Shown: one piece after another, positions 6,100 through 6,805 of the stretch
Layout: every line of letters begins with the position of its first letter
Numbering within the stretch: the stretch's first letter is position 1
Source: Candidatus Aminicenantota bacterium
GTDB lineage: Bacteria > Acidobacteriota > Aminicenantia > UBA2199
Direction: 5' to 3'
DNA length: 6,805 nucleotides
NCBI GenBank assembly: GCA_024644125.1
Contig: JAHELQ010000192.1
Location: 1 to 6,805, forward strand
The notes under the pieces: generated by a model
The model's database searches: none
Told to the model about the DNA's origin: nothing
The model's input: the letters and a program-made list of their open reading frames with translations, nothing else
Position numbers and translations under genes: made by a program

Positions 6100-6805
6100 A
6101 TGGTGGATTTGCATTCTCATTTGATTCCCGGGATAGATGAAGGGGCGGGGAGTTTCGATGAATCCCTGCGCATGTTGAAGGCCGCTGAGGCGGATGGGAT
6201 CTCTGTCATTCTGGCGACTCCCCATATTGTCTTGAATATGTTTTTCTCGCCTATGAGCGCCCAAAAAAATATTCAGGGGCTGAACAGTAAATTCCGCCGG
6301 TTGCAACAGATCACCAGTGAAAAAAAATTATCCATCCAGATATTGCGCGGAGCGGAAATATACTTCGATTCAAGTCTCAGGGAGAAGTTGGGAGAATATC
6401 CAGGGATTTTGACCATCAATAATTCCGATTATTTTTTATTGGAATTTCCTTCGGGGTTTATATTTCCGGGGCTCAAAGAATTTATTTTCGATGTAATGAC
6501 AGACGGATACATCCCCATCATCTCTCATCCCGAGCGAAACCGGACCTTTCAGCAGGAACCCTCGCTGTTGTACCAGTTCTTGCAATTGGGTGCGTTATGC
6601 CAGATGGATGCCGGTAGTATCAGGGGAGATTTCGGCAATACCACCCGTTATACCGCTATGCAATTTCTGAAGAACAACCTGGTGCATGTGATCGCTTCAG
6701 ATGCGCATGATTCGACCAATCGCCCGCCCAGGCTTTCATTTTTGTACCGGGAGCTCAAAGATATTCCAGGGAAGCGTCTGGATATGTTGCTGAAAGATAA
6801 CCCGG
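6100..6805 (+). CDS. cpsB: CpsB/YwqE-type PHP-family tyrosine-protein phosphatase (3' end outside window)
   Basis: The first 235 residues of a manganese-dependent protein-tyrosine phosphatase; the family is usually about 250 residues, so only a short C-terminal piece is missing. PHP metal-site motifs appear in order: DLHSHLIPGIDEGA (3-16; H5, H7, E14), ATPHI (39-43; H42), RGAEIYF (83-89; E86), LLEFP (113-117; E115), ISHPERN (141-147; H143) and ASDAHD (199-204; D201, H203). These match the ligands of the trinuclear site known from Streptococcus pneumoniae CpsB, so the enzyme should be active. Known members dephosphorylate the C-terminal tyrosine cluster of the cognate BY-kinase, which is encoded directly upstream here. 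It should be cytoplasmic, as no signal peptide is present. The start is fixed by the ribosome binding site at 6087-6093 and by the motif DLHSH needing to lie at the extreme N-terminus. Diderm Wzc proteins are often paired with a low-molecular-weight phosphatase (Wzb) instead. Confidence 0.93.
   Translation, partial: MVDLHSHLIPGIDEGAGSFDESLRMLKAAEADGISVILATPHIVLNMFFSPMSAQKNIQGLNSKFRRLQQITSEKKLSIQILRGAEIYFDSSLREKLGEYPGILTINNSDYFLLEFPSGFIFPGLKEFIFDVMTDGYIPIISHPERNRTFQQEPSLLYQFLQLGALCQMDAGSIRGDFGNTTRYTAMQFLKNNLVHVIASDAHDSTNRPPRLSFLYRELKDIPGKRLDMLLKDNP

Noticed and set aside
6071..6124. A 17-codon plus-strand mini-ORF (MELNQVGGAIWWICILI) overlapping the start of the phosphatase gene in another frame
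   Set aside because: No ribosome binding site precedes its ATG and the short overlap is expected by chance; a role in translational coupling cannot be shown from one sequence.

Overview
The window holds the middle of one plus-strand operon for making and exporting a surface polysaccharide (capsule or exopolysaccharide). It reads as a Gram-negative (diderm) bacterium. The evidence is a signal-peptide-bearing outer-membrane beta-barrel, a periplasmic OPX (Wza-family) export protein, and a single-chain Wzc-type co-polymerase/tyrosine kinase. Base composition looks moderate (about half GC by eye). Nothing seen fixes the phylum. The pairing with a CpsB/YwqE-type PHP phosphatase and a separate barrel resembles loci outside the enterobacteria (for example myxobacteria-like or candidate diderm phyla), but that is inference.

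Layout, all on +: (1) C-terminal end of a DegT/DnrJ/EryC1 sugar aminotransferase (1-169, cut by the window edge). (2) Gfo/Idh/MocA sugar-nucleotide dehydrogenase (172-1218). (3) Left-handed beta-helix acetyltransferase (1229-1741). (4) Outer-membrane beta-barrel (1748-2965). (5) OPX polysaccharide export protein with two SLBB repeats (2978-3847). (6) Wzz/BY-kinase fusion (3856-6066). (7) PHP-family tyrosine phosphatase (6100 to the window end, cut). The gaps are 2, 10, 6, 12, 8 and 33 nt. Every complete gene has a purine-rich ribosome binding site, and I see no internal promoter or terminator, so one transcript is likely. No gene-free stretch exceeds 33 nt.

The first three genes look like the dehydrogenase/aminotransferase/N-acetyltransferase trio (WbpB/WbpE/WbpD in Pseudomonas, WlbA/WlbC/WlbB in Bordetella). 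That trio converts UDP-GlcNAcA to UDP-2,3-diacetamido-2,3-dideoxyglucuronic acid, which suggests an acidic diacetamido-uronate in the polymer. The last four genes form the export and control module. The kinase/co-polymerase sits in the inner membrane, the OPX protein spans periplasm toward the outer membrane, the beta-barrel probably supplies the outer-membrane pore, and the phosphatase would reset the kinase tyrosine tail. The most notable point is that the OPX protein has neither a lipobox cysteine nor a C-terminal membrane helix and is encoded directly after a barrel. This matches the 'truncated OPX plus porin' architecture described for Myxococcus xanthus polymers. No glycosyltransferase, flippase or polymerase gene lies in the window.
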